Of a DNA stretch of 64,000 bases, positions 45,227 through 53,169 are shown piece after piece. The notes under the pieces were generated by a model, which saw only the letters and a list, made by a program, of their open reading frames with translations, had not been told where the DNA came from and did no database searches. The DNA is from SW10 sp965657795 (GTDB taxonomy: Bacteria; Verrucomicrobiota; Verrucomicrobiia; Verrucomicrobiales; Akkermansiaceae): the NCBI GenBank assembly GCA_965657795.1, contig CBFHQJ010000004.1:1-64000 (forward strand). The letters are read 5' to 3'. A program made the translations under genes and the position numbers. Within the stretch, counting starts at the first letter, position 1. Every line of letters starts with the position of its first letter.

Positions 45227-47974
45227 TTAATCGATGAAGCGGAAGTCGACGGTGGCGAAGAGGGTCTGGGCGAGTTGGGTCCAGGCTTCTTCTGTTTGAT
45301 CGGGAGGGAAGCTTTCGAGGAAGGATTGGGTACTGGCGAGTTCGCTTTGCGATGGAGGGCGGGAAAGGATGAGCTTGTAGATTTCGTCGATGGTCGCTTC
45401 TTTGGAGAGGAGCCTCTTGGCGGTGTCTTGCGACTGCTCGCGAATGAAGGGGCTGTTCATGAGGAAGAGCGCCTGGGTGGGAAGGTTGGTGGTGGGGCGC
45501 CGTCCCACCACGAGATTGGGGTTGGGGGCATCAAAGACTTCGAAAAGGGGAAGCATGGAGTTGCGGAACCATGGGACGTAAATGCTGCGGCGGTTGGAGT
45601 TAAACTTGTAGTTCAGGTCGTATTGTCCGGCCTTGCGGATGGTCGGTCCGCTTTGGGTCGGGTCGAAGTTGCCGCTGACGCGGAGGACGGTGTCGCGAAT
45701 GGCTTCGGCTTCGAGACGCTTGCGGTTTGCCCGGCCAAAGAGACGGTTCTCGGGATCTTTTTGGTGAGTGGCGAGTGAGGAAAGTTGGTAGGTCCGGCTC
45801 AGGACGATTTTGCGGATGAGTGATTTGATGGACCAATTATTTTCGGTGAATTGGATTGCGAGGTGATCGAGGAGTTCGGGGTGGCTGGGGAGTTCTCCGG
45901 TTTCACCAAAATTGTCGACGGTGCGCACGAGGCCTTCGCCGAGGAGGTATTTCCAAATGCGATTGACCATGATCCGGGAGGTGAGCGGGTGTTGGGGGTC
46001 GGTGATCCATTCAGCGAGTTCGAGGCGTCCGGAATGATCTTCGGGGATCGGGGTGGAGGCTCCGGGTTTTGTCGCGACGGTGATGAAGCCACGAGGAACT
46101 TGGTCTCCCTTGTTCCGGACCTGCCCGCGAATATGAATGTGCCCGTCTGCGATGGTGTCGGCTTCGGTGGGAGCCATGGTGACAGGTTGAAGCTTTTTCA
46201 ATTTTGCCGACAGCGACTTATGTTGGCTCTCCAGATTTTTGAGGTCGGCTTTGGGCTTCTTTGATGGCTCGGAGTTGGGCTCGATGAAGGCGACAGCATC
46301 AACAATGACGTGGCTGCTCGTTCCTTCGGTGGAGATGACAATGGTGGCCGGTTTGTCGTTTAAGAAAGGAAAGCTTCCCACACTGGTGAAGTTTCCCCGG
46401 ATGGGGGCTGGCTTCGACTGGTCGACAATGACAGTCGTTTCTCCCTTGGCATGGTGAATGGTGACGGGAACGTTCTTGGCCCGATTTGTATTGGGACTGT
46501 AAGCGATGAGGACTTCGTAATCGCGTGCTTTTTTCAGAGTTGTAGTGAATTCGGCCCTTTTTTCTCCTTTGCCGGTGTTGTCGTCGTGAAGGTAGTTTTT
46601 GCCGATCCACGGTTTGGTCATGGTGGATTCCTTCCAGGCGCCGGTGAGTTTGGCATCGGTGGAATCGATGATGATTCCGGGAAATTGTTTCGGATCAGGC
46701 GCGTGTTTGAGGGCTTCGATTTGTTCCTTGAGCGAGGCGAGCGAATTGTGGAGATCTTTGACCTCGGCTTGATCGGTAACTTCGAGAGGGGTGGTGGCGA
46801 AGGAGGTGACTCCAGATGCGGCGCTGCCTTTGCCCATGGAGCGGGTGCTTTGGAAGATCCCGGCGAGAGCGTAGTAGTCGGAGGTTGGGATGGGATCGAA
46901 CTTGTGGTCGTGACAGCGGGCGCAGCCGAGGGTCATGCCGAGGAAGGTGCGCCCGACGGCATCGATTTGCTCGTCAACGAATTCCATTTTCAGGAGCTCG
47001 TGGTCTTGCAGTTCGTAGTTGAGGGCACCGAGGACGAGGTATCCCGAGCCGATGAGTTGCGAGTTTCGTTGGGCGGGTGAACTATGCGGGAGGAGGTCGC
47101 CGGCGAGGTGTTCACGAACGAGTTGATGGTAGGGTTTATCCTGATTGAAGGAATCGATGACGTAGTCGCGGAAGCGCCAGGCGTCGGGAAAGACGAGAGA
47201 GCGTCCGCCGCCGGAGGACTCGGCGAAGCGGGTGACATCGAGCCAATGGCGGCCCCAGCGTTCTCCAAATTCCGGGCGGGCGAGGAGGGTGTCGACCACG
47301 CTTTGAAATGCCGTGGGGGATTGATCTTCTAGAAAGGCTTCCAGTTCATCGGGCGTGGGTGGTAGTCCAATGAGGTCGAAGTAGATGCGGCGGAGGAGAG
47401 TGGTTTTGGAGGCGTTTTTGGCGGGAGTGATGTTTTGATCCTCCAGTCGTGCGAGGATGAAGTGGTCGATATCGTTGATCGGCCAGGTGGTGTTGCGCAC
47501 TTTTGGGATCGAGTGGGCGATGGGTGGTTGGAAAGACCAAAACTGCCGACCTTTGTTGAGATCAATTTGGGTGGTGGACCTCTTAACATTCCCTTCGCGG
47601 GGATCAGGTGCACCCAGGGCGATCCATGATTTGAGGTGTTCGATTTCCTTATCTGTGAGCTTGGTCTTGGGTGGCATTTCCAGGTCTCCATTGGTGTGGG
47701 AGACAGCGTGGAAGAGTAATGATTCCCCGGGCTTACCGGGGATGACCGCGGGACCGGAGTCACCGCCGGTTTGCCAGCCGGCCCGGGAATCGAGATAGAG
47801 ATTGGCCTTCAGCTTTTTAGCACCAGTCGAGTGGCATTCGTAGCAGTGCTCAACGAAGAGCGGGCGAATGTGGTTTTCGAAGAACTCGATGCCCTTTTGA
47901 TCTTGTCCATGCGCGAAAAAGCCGCTCGCAAGGAAGGCGAGGACGATTCTCAGCGGAGTGGAATTTACGGACAT
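45227..47974 (-). CDS. PSCyt1-PSCyt2-PSD1 exported haem protein, intact
   Basis: A 915-residue protein of the planctomycete-cytochrome family. A signal peptide (about 1-24) leads into PSCyt1 with the haem motif CYECH (44-48) and MPPK. PSCyt2 (DUF1549) follows at about 160-370 with LLRRIYFDLIGLPPTPDEL, FGERWGRHWLDVTRFAES and CARCHDHKFDPI. Residues about 440-560 hold a beta-rich inserted domain (FTTTLKKARDYEVLIAYSPN) resembling golvesin/xanthan-lyase-type carbohydrate-binding modules. The PSD1 domain (DUF1553) ends the protein (IMVNRIWKYLLGEGLV, RPPSQSEL). It is first in an operon with the DUF1501 gene. The molecular role of the pair is not established. Confidence 0.9.
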   Translation of the reverse strand: MSVNSTPLRIVLAFLASGFFAHGQDQKGIEFFENHIRPLFVEHCYECHSTGAKKLKANLYLDSRAGWQTGGDSGPAVIPGKPGESLLFHAVSHTNGDLEMPPKTKLTDKEIEHLKSWIALGAPDPREGNVKRSTTQIDLNKGRQFWSFQPPIAHSIPKVRNTTWPINDIDHFILARLEDQNITPAKNASKTTLLRRIYFDLIGLPPTPDELEAFLEDQSPTAFQSVVDTLLARPEFGERWGRHWLDVTRFAESSGGGRSLVFPDAWRFRDYVIDSFNQDKPYHQLVREHLAGDLLPHSSPAQRNSQLIGSGYLVLGALNYELQDHELLKMEFVDEQIDAVGRTFLGMTLGCARCHDHKFDPIPTSDYYALAGIFQSTRSMGKGSAASGVTSFATTPLEVTDQAEVKDLHNSLASLKEQIEALKHAPDPKQFPGIIIDSTDAKLTGAWKESTMTKPWIGKNYLHDDNTGKGEKRAEFTTTLKKARDYEVLIAYSPNTNRAKNVPVTIHHAKGETTVIVDQSKPAPIRGNFTSVGSFPFLNDKPATIVISTEGTSSHVIVDAVAFIEPNSEPSKKPKADLKNLESQHKSLSAKLKKLQPVTMAPTEADTIADGHIHIRGQVRNKGDQVPRGFITVATKPGASTPIPEDHSGRLELAEWITDPQHPLTSRIMVNRIWKYLLGEGLVRTVDNFGETGELPSHPELLDHLAIQFTENNWSIKSLIRKIVLSRTYQLSSLATHQKDPENRLFGRANRKRLEAEAIRDTVLRVSGNFDPTQSGPTIRKAGQYDLNYKFNSNRRSIYVPWFRNSMLPLFEVFDAPNPNLVVGRRPTTNLPTQALFLMNSPFIREQSQDTAKRLLSKEATIDEIYKLILSRPPSQSELASTQSFLESFPPDQTEEAWTQLAQTLFATVDFRFID

Positions 47975-48094
47975 AAAGCAGGAGAAAGGGGACGAAATGT
48001 GGTGGCGAGGGTCAAGTTGGAAGGCTGAATACGGAAAATCCGGGCCTGATTGTTCATTTTCTGTTCAGGTTCCAGAGGTTAGCCTTGTGAAGAG

Positions 48095-48751
48095 ATGAGA
48101 GTGCTTGTGGTCGAAGATCAGGATGATTTGCGGGAAGTCGTGGCGGAGACGCTGCGGGAGGAATCGTTCGCGGTGGATGAATCGGCCGATGGCGAAGAGG
48201 GGCTCTACAAGGCGTTGAATTGGGATTATGATATTGTCGTGCTGGATGTCATGATGCCGGTCATGGATGGATTGGAGGTTCTGGAGAAGTTGCGCAAGGA
48301 GAAGCAGACTCCGGTTCTGATGCTAACCGCTCTCGATCAAGTCCGCGACAAGGTGAAGGGTCTAAATCACGGGGCGGATGATTATTTGGCGAAGCCCTTT
48401 GATCTGGCAGAGCTGGTGGCGCGGGTGCGGGCGGTGATGAGGCGAAAGGGCGGGGACCATCGCCCGGAGGTGACGGTAGGTAATGTCACCATCAACACTA
48501 CGGCCAAGACTTTACGTCTGGGGAATCAGGAAGTGGAAGTGACGGCTCGTGAATTCGCGATGGCGGAGTTGATGATCAAACACCGTGACGAGGTCGTGAC
48601 GCGCGATTTTTTATACGATCATCTCTTCGACGAGAACGACGAGTCGATGTCGAACATGCTCGATGTTTACGTTTACAAGCTGCGGCAAAAATTGGGAAAG
48701 AATTTTATTAAGACGCGGCGGGGCCAGGGCTATATTGTCGAATCAATTTAG
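48095..48751 (+). CDS. OmpR-family response regulator
   Basis: A 218-residue two-component response regulator. The receiver domain has the acidic pair in VVEDQDD, the phospho-acceptor Asp51 in IVVLDVMMPVMDG, the switch threonine in LMLTALD and the lysine in YLAKPFD. The C-terminal winged-helix DNA-binding domain spans about 125-218 (LTAREFAMAELMIKHRDEV-like core and VYKLRQKLG). It is followed with no gap by its sensor kinase gene, so the two form one operon. It diverges from the PSD1 operon at 47974, which may be a target (inference). Confidence 0.95.
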   Translation: MRVLVVEDQDDLREVVAETLREESFAVDESADGEEGLYKALNWDYDIVVLDVMMPVMDGLEVLEKLRKEKQTPVLMLTALDQVRDKVKGLNHGADDYLAKPFDLAELVARVRAVMRRKGGDHRPEVTVGNVTINTTAKTLRLGNQEVEVTAREFAMAELMIKHRDEVVTRDFLYDHLFDENDESMSNMLDVYVYKLRQKLGKNFIKTRRGQGYIVESI

Positions 48752-50248
48752 ATGAGGATTTTTCCACAATCGATTCGCTGGCGTATTCAGCTCTGGTATC
48801 TTCTCCTCTTGGCGGTGATTGTCGCGGCTTTATTGGTGGCATTCTATCGCAACCATCGGGAAATCAAATACCAGGTTCTTGATCGTGATTTAAGTAACCC
48901 GATCACCCGCCTTTTGCCGAGAATGGAGAGGCGACCCGAACCTCCTCCACGGAACCGGAGATTGCCAAGACCGGATCCTCTGGATGAGTTTGGCGAAGAC
49001 TTTGAAGAGGAAGCCGGGCCGGAAGGCGGTGGTCGTCGTGGTCAGCGTGGAGGAGGCAGGCCTGAACAGAGGGAGGATAGGGGACCGACCCTTGATGAAA
49101 CCCTCGATGAGCTCGCCCTTAATGATATTTTTGTGATCCGTTGGGATCGGGATGGCGATGTGACGTTGGCTTCGGAGAATTCTCCGGATGGGTTGCGGCC
49201 GATTCCGGAAGAAGTGCCACGAGGGGGAGACCGGGTTTCAAAAAGAACGGTAGATGGGTATCGCGAAGTGATTCATGCCAGCCCCAATGGTGGATTATTG
49301 ATGATTGGAACGTCGGTGGGGTCGATTGAAACCGAGCTTTCCAGGCTGGAAACGAAGCTCATCGGGATCGGGCTACTCATTGTTGGCGGCGGTTTTTTAG
49401 TGGGGTGGTTGTTGATCGGAAGATCCTTGAAACCCATCGAAGCAATCAGTGGAGCAGCAAATCGGATTGCCGAGGGAGATCTTTCGGAACGGATCAAGAT
49501 CAACGAGAATGGGAGCGAGTTGGGGCAGTTGTCCGATGTGCTCAATGAGACTTTTGAGAAATTGGAAACATCCTTCGAACATCAGGTGCGATTTACAGCA
49601 GATGCTTCTCACGAGATGCGGACTCCGATCTCGGTGATCCTGGCCAAGAGCCAGTTTGCGCTCAGCAAGGAGAGGTCTCCCGAGAAGTATCAGGAAGCTT
49701 TGCAGACATGCATGGATTCGGCACAGCATATGCGGACTTTGACCGACGGCTTACTGGAGCTTTCCAAGGTCGATTCCGGGGAATTTGGTCTCCGGGTCGA
49801 AGCCGGAAATTTGGAGGATTTAACTCGTGAAGTGGTGAAGATGATTGAGCCACTGGCCGATGAACGAGGGATCACCATTCGATGTGATCTTGAGTCGGTG
49901 AAGTCGGAGTTTGACTCTCAAAAAATGCGACAGGCCCTGTTGAATCTCCTGAGCAATGCCGTGAAATACAATCACGAAGGTGGCGGGATTGCGGTGAATT
50001 TGAAGAAGATCGACGGTGAAGTCCATTGGTCCGTGGGCGACACCGGGCCGGGAATGGACGCGACCGCGCTCGGTCATGTCTTTGAAAGGTTCTACCGGGT
50101 GGATAAGGCAAGGACCCGAAAGGGACGAAATGGAACGGGGCTTGGGCTCGCGATTACCAAGGCGATTGTGGAAGCCCACGGAGGCGCGATTTCAGTAGAA
50201 AGCGAAGTTGGGCAGGGAACGACTTTCAAGGTAATGCTGCCAGCTTAG
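48752..50248 (+). CDS. Sensor histidine kinase with HAMP domain
   Basis: A 498-residue membrane kinase, partner of the preceding regulator (start directly after its stop). Transmembrane segments lie at about 15-32 and 203-223. The extracytoplasmic sensor part contains a Pro/Arg/Glu/Gly-rich, probably disordered stretch at about 58-115. HAMP follows the second membrane segment, then the phospho-acceptor His287 in DASHEMRTP. The ATPase domain has LLSNAVKYN (N box), DTGPGMD (G1), FYRVDKART (F box) and GTGLGLAI (G2). The overall plan is the standard class I kinase. Its 3' end overlaps the convergent beta-helix gene by 4 bases. Confidence 0.94.
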   Translation: MRIFPQSIRWRIQLWYLLLLAVIVAALLVAFYRNHREIKYQVLDRDLSNPITRLLPRMERRPEPPPRNRRLPRPDPLDEFGEDFEEEAGPEGGGRRGQRGGGRPEQREDRGPTLDETLDELALNDIFVIRWDRDGDVTLASENSPDGLRPIPEEVPRGGDRVSKRTVDGYREVIHASPNGGLLMIGTSVGSIETELSRLETKLIGIGLLIVGGGFLVGWLLIGRSLKPIEAISGAANRIAEGDLSERIKINENGSELGQLSDVLNETFEKLETSFEHQVRFTADASHEMRTPISVILAKSQFALSKERSPEKYQEALQTCMDSAQHMRTLTDGLLELSKVDSGEFGLRVEAGNLEDLTREVVKMIEPLADERGITIRCDLESVKSEFDSQKMRQALLNLLSNAVKYNHEGGGIAVNLKKIDGEVHWSVGDTGPGMDATALGHVFERFYRVDKARTRKGRNGTGLGLAITKAIVEAHGGAISVESEVGQGTTFKVMLPA

Positions 50249-51624
50249 CGGGACTTGGTAGGAGTCGTTTTCCAGCCGTCAACGGTGGTTTCTCCGTGGA
50301 CGCCACACTGAAATTTGAGGGGCTCTTCGGGGCCGATTGGGGCGCTGGTTTTGGGGTTCTTGTAACGCTTGGTATTGGTGACATTGATGAGCTTGTTGTT
50401 GGCAAATTTTGCTCCGGCACTTTCATCGTTGCGGAAGAGCGGGCGGGCTTGGCCGATGCATTCGATGAGGTTGTTCTCGATACGGAAGGTAGAAAAATCA
50501 CATTTTTGATTGAAGCCGAAGAGGCCTTCGGTGCGCGGGGTGGAGGTGGTGTTGGTGATGATGTGATTATTCCGGACGGTGAGATTGTTGTAGGGTTCAT
50601 TGATCCAGATGACACCGCGTCCGGGGTTTTTAACGAGGTTGTTGTGGAAGCTGGCGGGACCTTTGGCGGGTGCTTTGCCAAAGCCCGAGATCAGGTTGCC
50701 GTGGTCCTTGTCGGTGGAGAAGTCGAAGAGGTTGTGGCTGATTTCAACTCCGTTGCGGACGAACTCGATCGAGTAGGTGTCGCGCATGAGGTTGTGGTGG
50801 ATGTGGAAGGTTTTTCCGCTTTCAGGCACTGGGCCGCCGGCGTGCTTGGGGATGGAGAGAGTGCCGTGGCAGATGTTGTGATCGATCTCGTTGTCCTCGT
50901 CGTTTTCGAAGGGAAATTCCATCGAGAAGTTGACCTTGATGGTGTTGTGGTGAAAGCGGGACCGTTTGGATTGGCGCACCTTGATGCCGTAAAATTCGTC
51001 TTCCTTGTTCATCTGGGTTCGCCAAAAGCGATTGTGCGAAACTTCGGAGTCTTTCATCCAAATGGCAAAGATGGCCCCCCCGGTGATCCCACCTTTGACT
51101 CCGGGAATGCCCCCGCGTTTCCAGCGGCCACCGGCATCGATGAATTCGCAATCGTGAATACGGACTTTCTGCATGGCGAAGGTTCGGATTCCGCTCCAGA
51201 GGACGTCCTTGATGCGGACATGGTGAATGTGGAGAGTGGTGTTTCCAAAACCATAAACTGCTCCGTGAAGCTGAGGACCGGTCAGAGTGAGATTGGAAAT
51301 AGTGATCCCATCCGCCTTGTTGTTGAGGCAGAGAAGGTAGGCCCGGGTGTCCATCCCCTCGGTTTTCATCTCGGGGTCGGGGAGGGTTTTGATGGATGGC
51401 CTCCAATCCGCGACATGGGTGATGATAGTCTCGTCCATCCCGGCACCTTTGAGGGTCATGCCGGATTTAAGATCGAGTGGTCCGGGGATCTGGAAGGTGC
51501 CCGGGCCCAGTTCAATGGTGGCGTTTTCCTTGCCGGATGCGACCGCTTTGATGAGGGCTTCGCTCGTCGTCAAAGGAGCTGCGAAGGCCTGAACACAGAA
51601 AAGGAGAGGGAGGAAAAATTTCAT
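50245..51624 (-). CDS. Exported right-handed parallel beta-helix protein
   Basis: A 459-residue secreted protein. A signal peptide (MKFFLPLLFCVQAFA) is followed by GPGTFQIPGPLDLKSGMTLKG (cited in part: the GTFQI...G-x-T-L-x-G opening of the pectate-lyase-like beta-helix). Repeated coils follow, with NTTLHIHHVRIKDV, VRIHDCEFIDAGG, SEVSHNRFWRTQ and LTVRNNHIITNT, each roughly 22-25 residues. Such proteins bind or cleave polysaccharides; I see no definite catalytic signature. The ATG at 51624 was chosen because the 43 extra codons upstream are not leader-like. It lies opposite a large antisense open frame that is a shadow. Confidence 0.83.
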   Translation of the reverse strand: MKFFLPLLFCVQAFAAPLTTSEALIKAVASGKENATIELGPGTFQIPGPLDLKSGMTLKGAGMDETIITHVADWRPSIKTLPDPEMKTEGMDTRAYLLCLNNKADGITISNLTLTGPQLHGAVYGFGNTTLHIHHVRIKDVLWSGIRTFAMQKVRIHDCEFIDAGGRWKRGGIPGVKGGITGGAIFAIWMKDSEVSHNRFWRTQMNKEDEFYGIKVRQSKRSRFHHNTIKVNFSMEFPFENDEDNEIDHNICHGTLSIPKHAGGPVPESGKTFHIHHNLMRDTYSIEFVRNGVEISHNLFDFSTDKDHGNLISGFGKAPAKGPASFHNNLVKNPGRGVIWINEPYNNLTVRNNHIITNTTSTPRTEGLFGFNQKCDFSTFRIENNLIECIGQARPLFRNDESAGAKFANNKLINVTNTKRYKNPKTSAPIGPEEPLKFQCGVHGETTVDGWKTTPTKSR

Positions 51625-51823
51625 GACTTCCTCATAACGGGAAGAGCCAGGAAGATCTTCCTTTTCCACAAAAAGATTCCCCGCTCCGACCTGCCTTTCA
51701 AGCGGCTGGTCGGAACGGGAAAATGGCTTAAGCAAGTCGGATGCACAACACACAGACTCGTTACCTTACTAATCGTCTTTTTATTGGAATCGTTTCAAAA
51801 AAAGTACTTTTTTTTGAGGAAAC

Positions 51824-52342
51824 CTACTCTTCCGGAACTTTGGTGACCCGAACGTGGAAGAATCGGGAGGCGTTTATGGCGTCAAAAATACCAGCCTGGG
51901 TTGGGGTCCAGTTCACCATGTCAGTGCTCGATTCCAGGGCGATTTCACGACTTCCTCTACCGTCATCCGGGATCACAACCACTTGTGATGAGGGAGTTGG
52001 GTCGGTATTAGCCCGCTTAATCGAAAAGGTGGCGAGTGCGGCATTCAGCGTGGTGAAATTGGCGAGGCGAAGGGTGGCCGGGCCGGTGACGACGGGCAGA
52101 TTTCTTTGGTCGGGATCGTTGGCGTCAATGCGCACGAGGACGTTTCCGATGGTGATATCGACGAAGGCTGCGTTGCTCACATAGAGAGCGGTGGCGACAT
52201 CGCCCTCTGCAAGGGTGATCGTTTTTGCGGAAAGAACCGGTTGTGAGCTGGCTTGGGAACGGTTTCCGGTGATGAGGGTGACGACTTCGGCTTGAGCAAG
52301 GTTGCCGAAGACAAGGGCAAGGAATAGGCGGAACAGAGACAT
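51824..52342 (-). CDS. Small exported protein with verrucomicrobial C-terminal module
   Basis: A 172-residue secreted protein of unknown function. The signal peptide is MSLFRLFLALVFGNLAQA. The body is beta-rich with many Thr and Ala residues (TITLAEGDVATALYVSNAA). The last 45 residues, with ALESSTDMVNWTPTQ and RFFHVRVTK, match the C-terminal module seen in other exported proteins of this window. It lies 40 bases downstream of the phospholipase-D-like gene and may be cotranscribed. The start at 52342 was preferred to 52378 for its clean leader. Confidence 0.65.
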   Translation of the reverse strand: MSLFRLFLALVFGNLAQAEVVTLITGNRSQASSQPVLSAKTITLAEGDVATALYVSNAAFVDITIGNVLVRIDANDPDQRNLPVVTGPATLRLANFTTLNAALATFSIKRANTDPTPSSQVVVIPDDGRGSREIALESSTDMVNWTPTQAGIFDAINASRFFHVRVTKVPEE

Positions 52343-52382
52343 GGCGGGTGAAACGTGTGCGCCCGTCGGATTATTCAAACTA

Positions 52383-52904
52383 TTATGCGATTGGATCCGG
52401 GCAGGTGGACCGGCGTTGGCATTTCAGGCAAAAATCTCCGAGGTAGAGGGTGTCGACCCACTCCAGCAGTGGTTCGAGGTGTTTTGCCTCATCGGTGACA
52501 AATCCCGCTTCAAAGTTGCGTCGGAGTGGGCTTTTTGCGCCTAGTCCTGCTCCGGTGAGGTTCGCTGATCCGATGAATGCTTCGCGGCCGTCTACAATCA
52601 CGGCCTTGGTGTGAATCCGCGGGCAGAGAATCCGCTCGAAGAGATCGCTCTCGATCAGGGCCGGGTAGCGATCGTAGTCTTCTCGAAATCGTAGTCCCGG
52701 TTCCTTGGCGTGGAAAAGTCGGACTGCAATACCATTTTGGACAAGGTCCGACATCACTTCTAAAAGAGGAACGAAGCGCCGTCCCTTTTTCACGTGGAGG
52801 TCTTTTAAATCGGCGGTGACGATCCAGAGGAATCGCTTGGCGCGGGGAAGCATCTCGACAATGACGCACTGGTGAATGTCTTCGTTGAGAACAAGATCGA
52901 TCAT
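52383..52904 (-). CDS. Phospholipase-D-like domain protein, single HKD motif
   Basis: A 173-residue PLD-superfamily protein with one HKD motif: HTKAVIVDGREAFIGSAN near residue 97, followed by LTGAGL. A single motif per chain implies a homodimer, as in Nuc-type endonucleases. MLPRAKRFLWIVTADLKD near residue 18 is the first strand of the fold. No signal peptide is present, so it is probably cytoplasmic. The C-terminus carries a CLKCQRRSTC cluster that may bind metal. Substrate (DNA or phospholipid) is unresolved. Confidence 0.8.
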   Translation of the reverse strand: MIDLVLNEDIHQCVIVEMLPRAKRFLWIVTADLKDLHVKKGRRFVPLLEVMSDLVQNGIAVRLFHAKEPGLRFREDYDRYPALIESDLFERILCPRIHTKAVIVDGREAFIGSANLTGAGLGAKSPLRRNFEAGFVTDEAKHLEPLLEWVDTLYLGDFCLKCQRRSTCPDPIA

Positions 52905-53169
52905 CGCTGAAGGGACCCTAAATCATTGCGTGCGGTTTGCACAAAGAAAACGCCAAACCATGAAGGTCATGGATTGGCTATCAGTAAGGAATGATCCACT
53001 ACACGGTAAAATGGCTCCAGAAGGCAAGGCTCTACTATCTGTATTTAGAATATAGAATAGTGCTTCTTTGCCGCTAACGATTCTTGGTGTGATAGAGTGA
53101 CGTATGCTGGTATCTGCGTATGTGGCTAGGGGTAATCCGAGTCCTTACCGCGACCGTATATTTCGCAGC
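52905..53169. other. Intergenic region, nothing recognised
   Basis: About 265 bases, more A/T-rich than the surrounding genes. It separates two minus-strand genes and should contain the promoter of the phospholipase-D-like gene and the 3' end of the MBG-repeat gene. A 31-codon plus-strand frame starting near 52961 has no supporting feature. Confidence 0.4.

Noticed and set aside
50296..51846. 516-codon plus-strand open frame opposite the beta-helix gene
   Set aside because: It is Val/Glu/Gly-rich with no domain pattern, while the minus strand has a signal peptide and repeated beta-helix coils.
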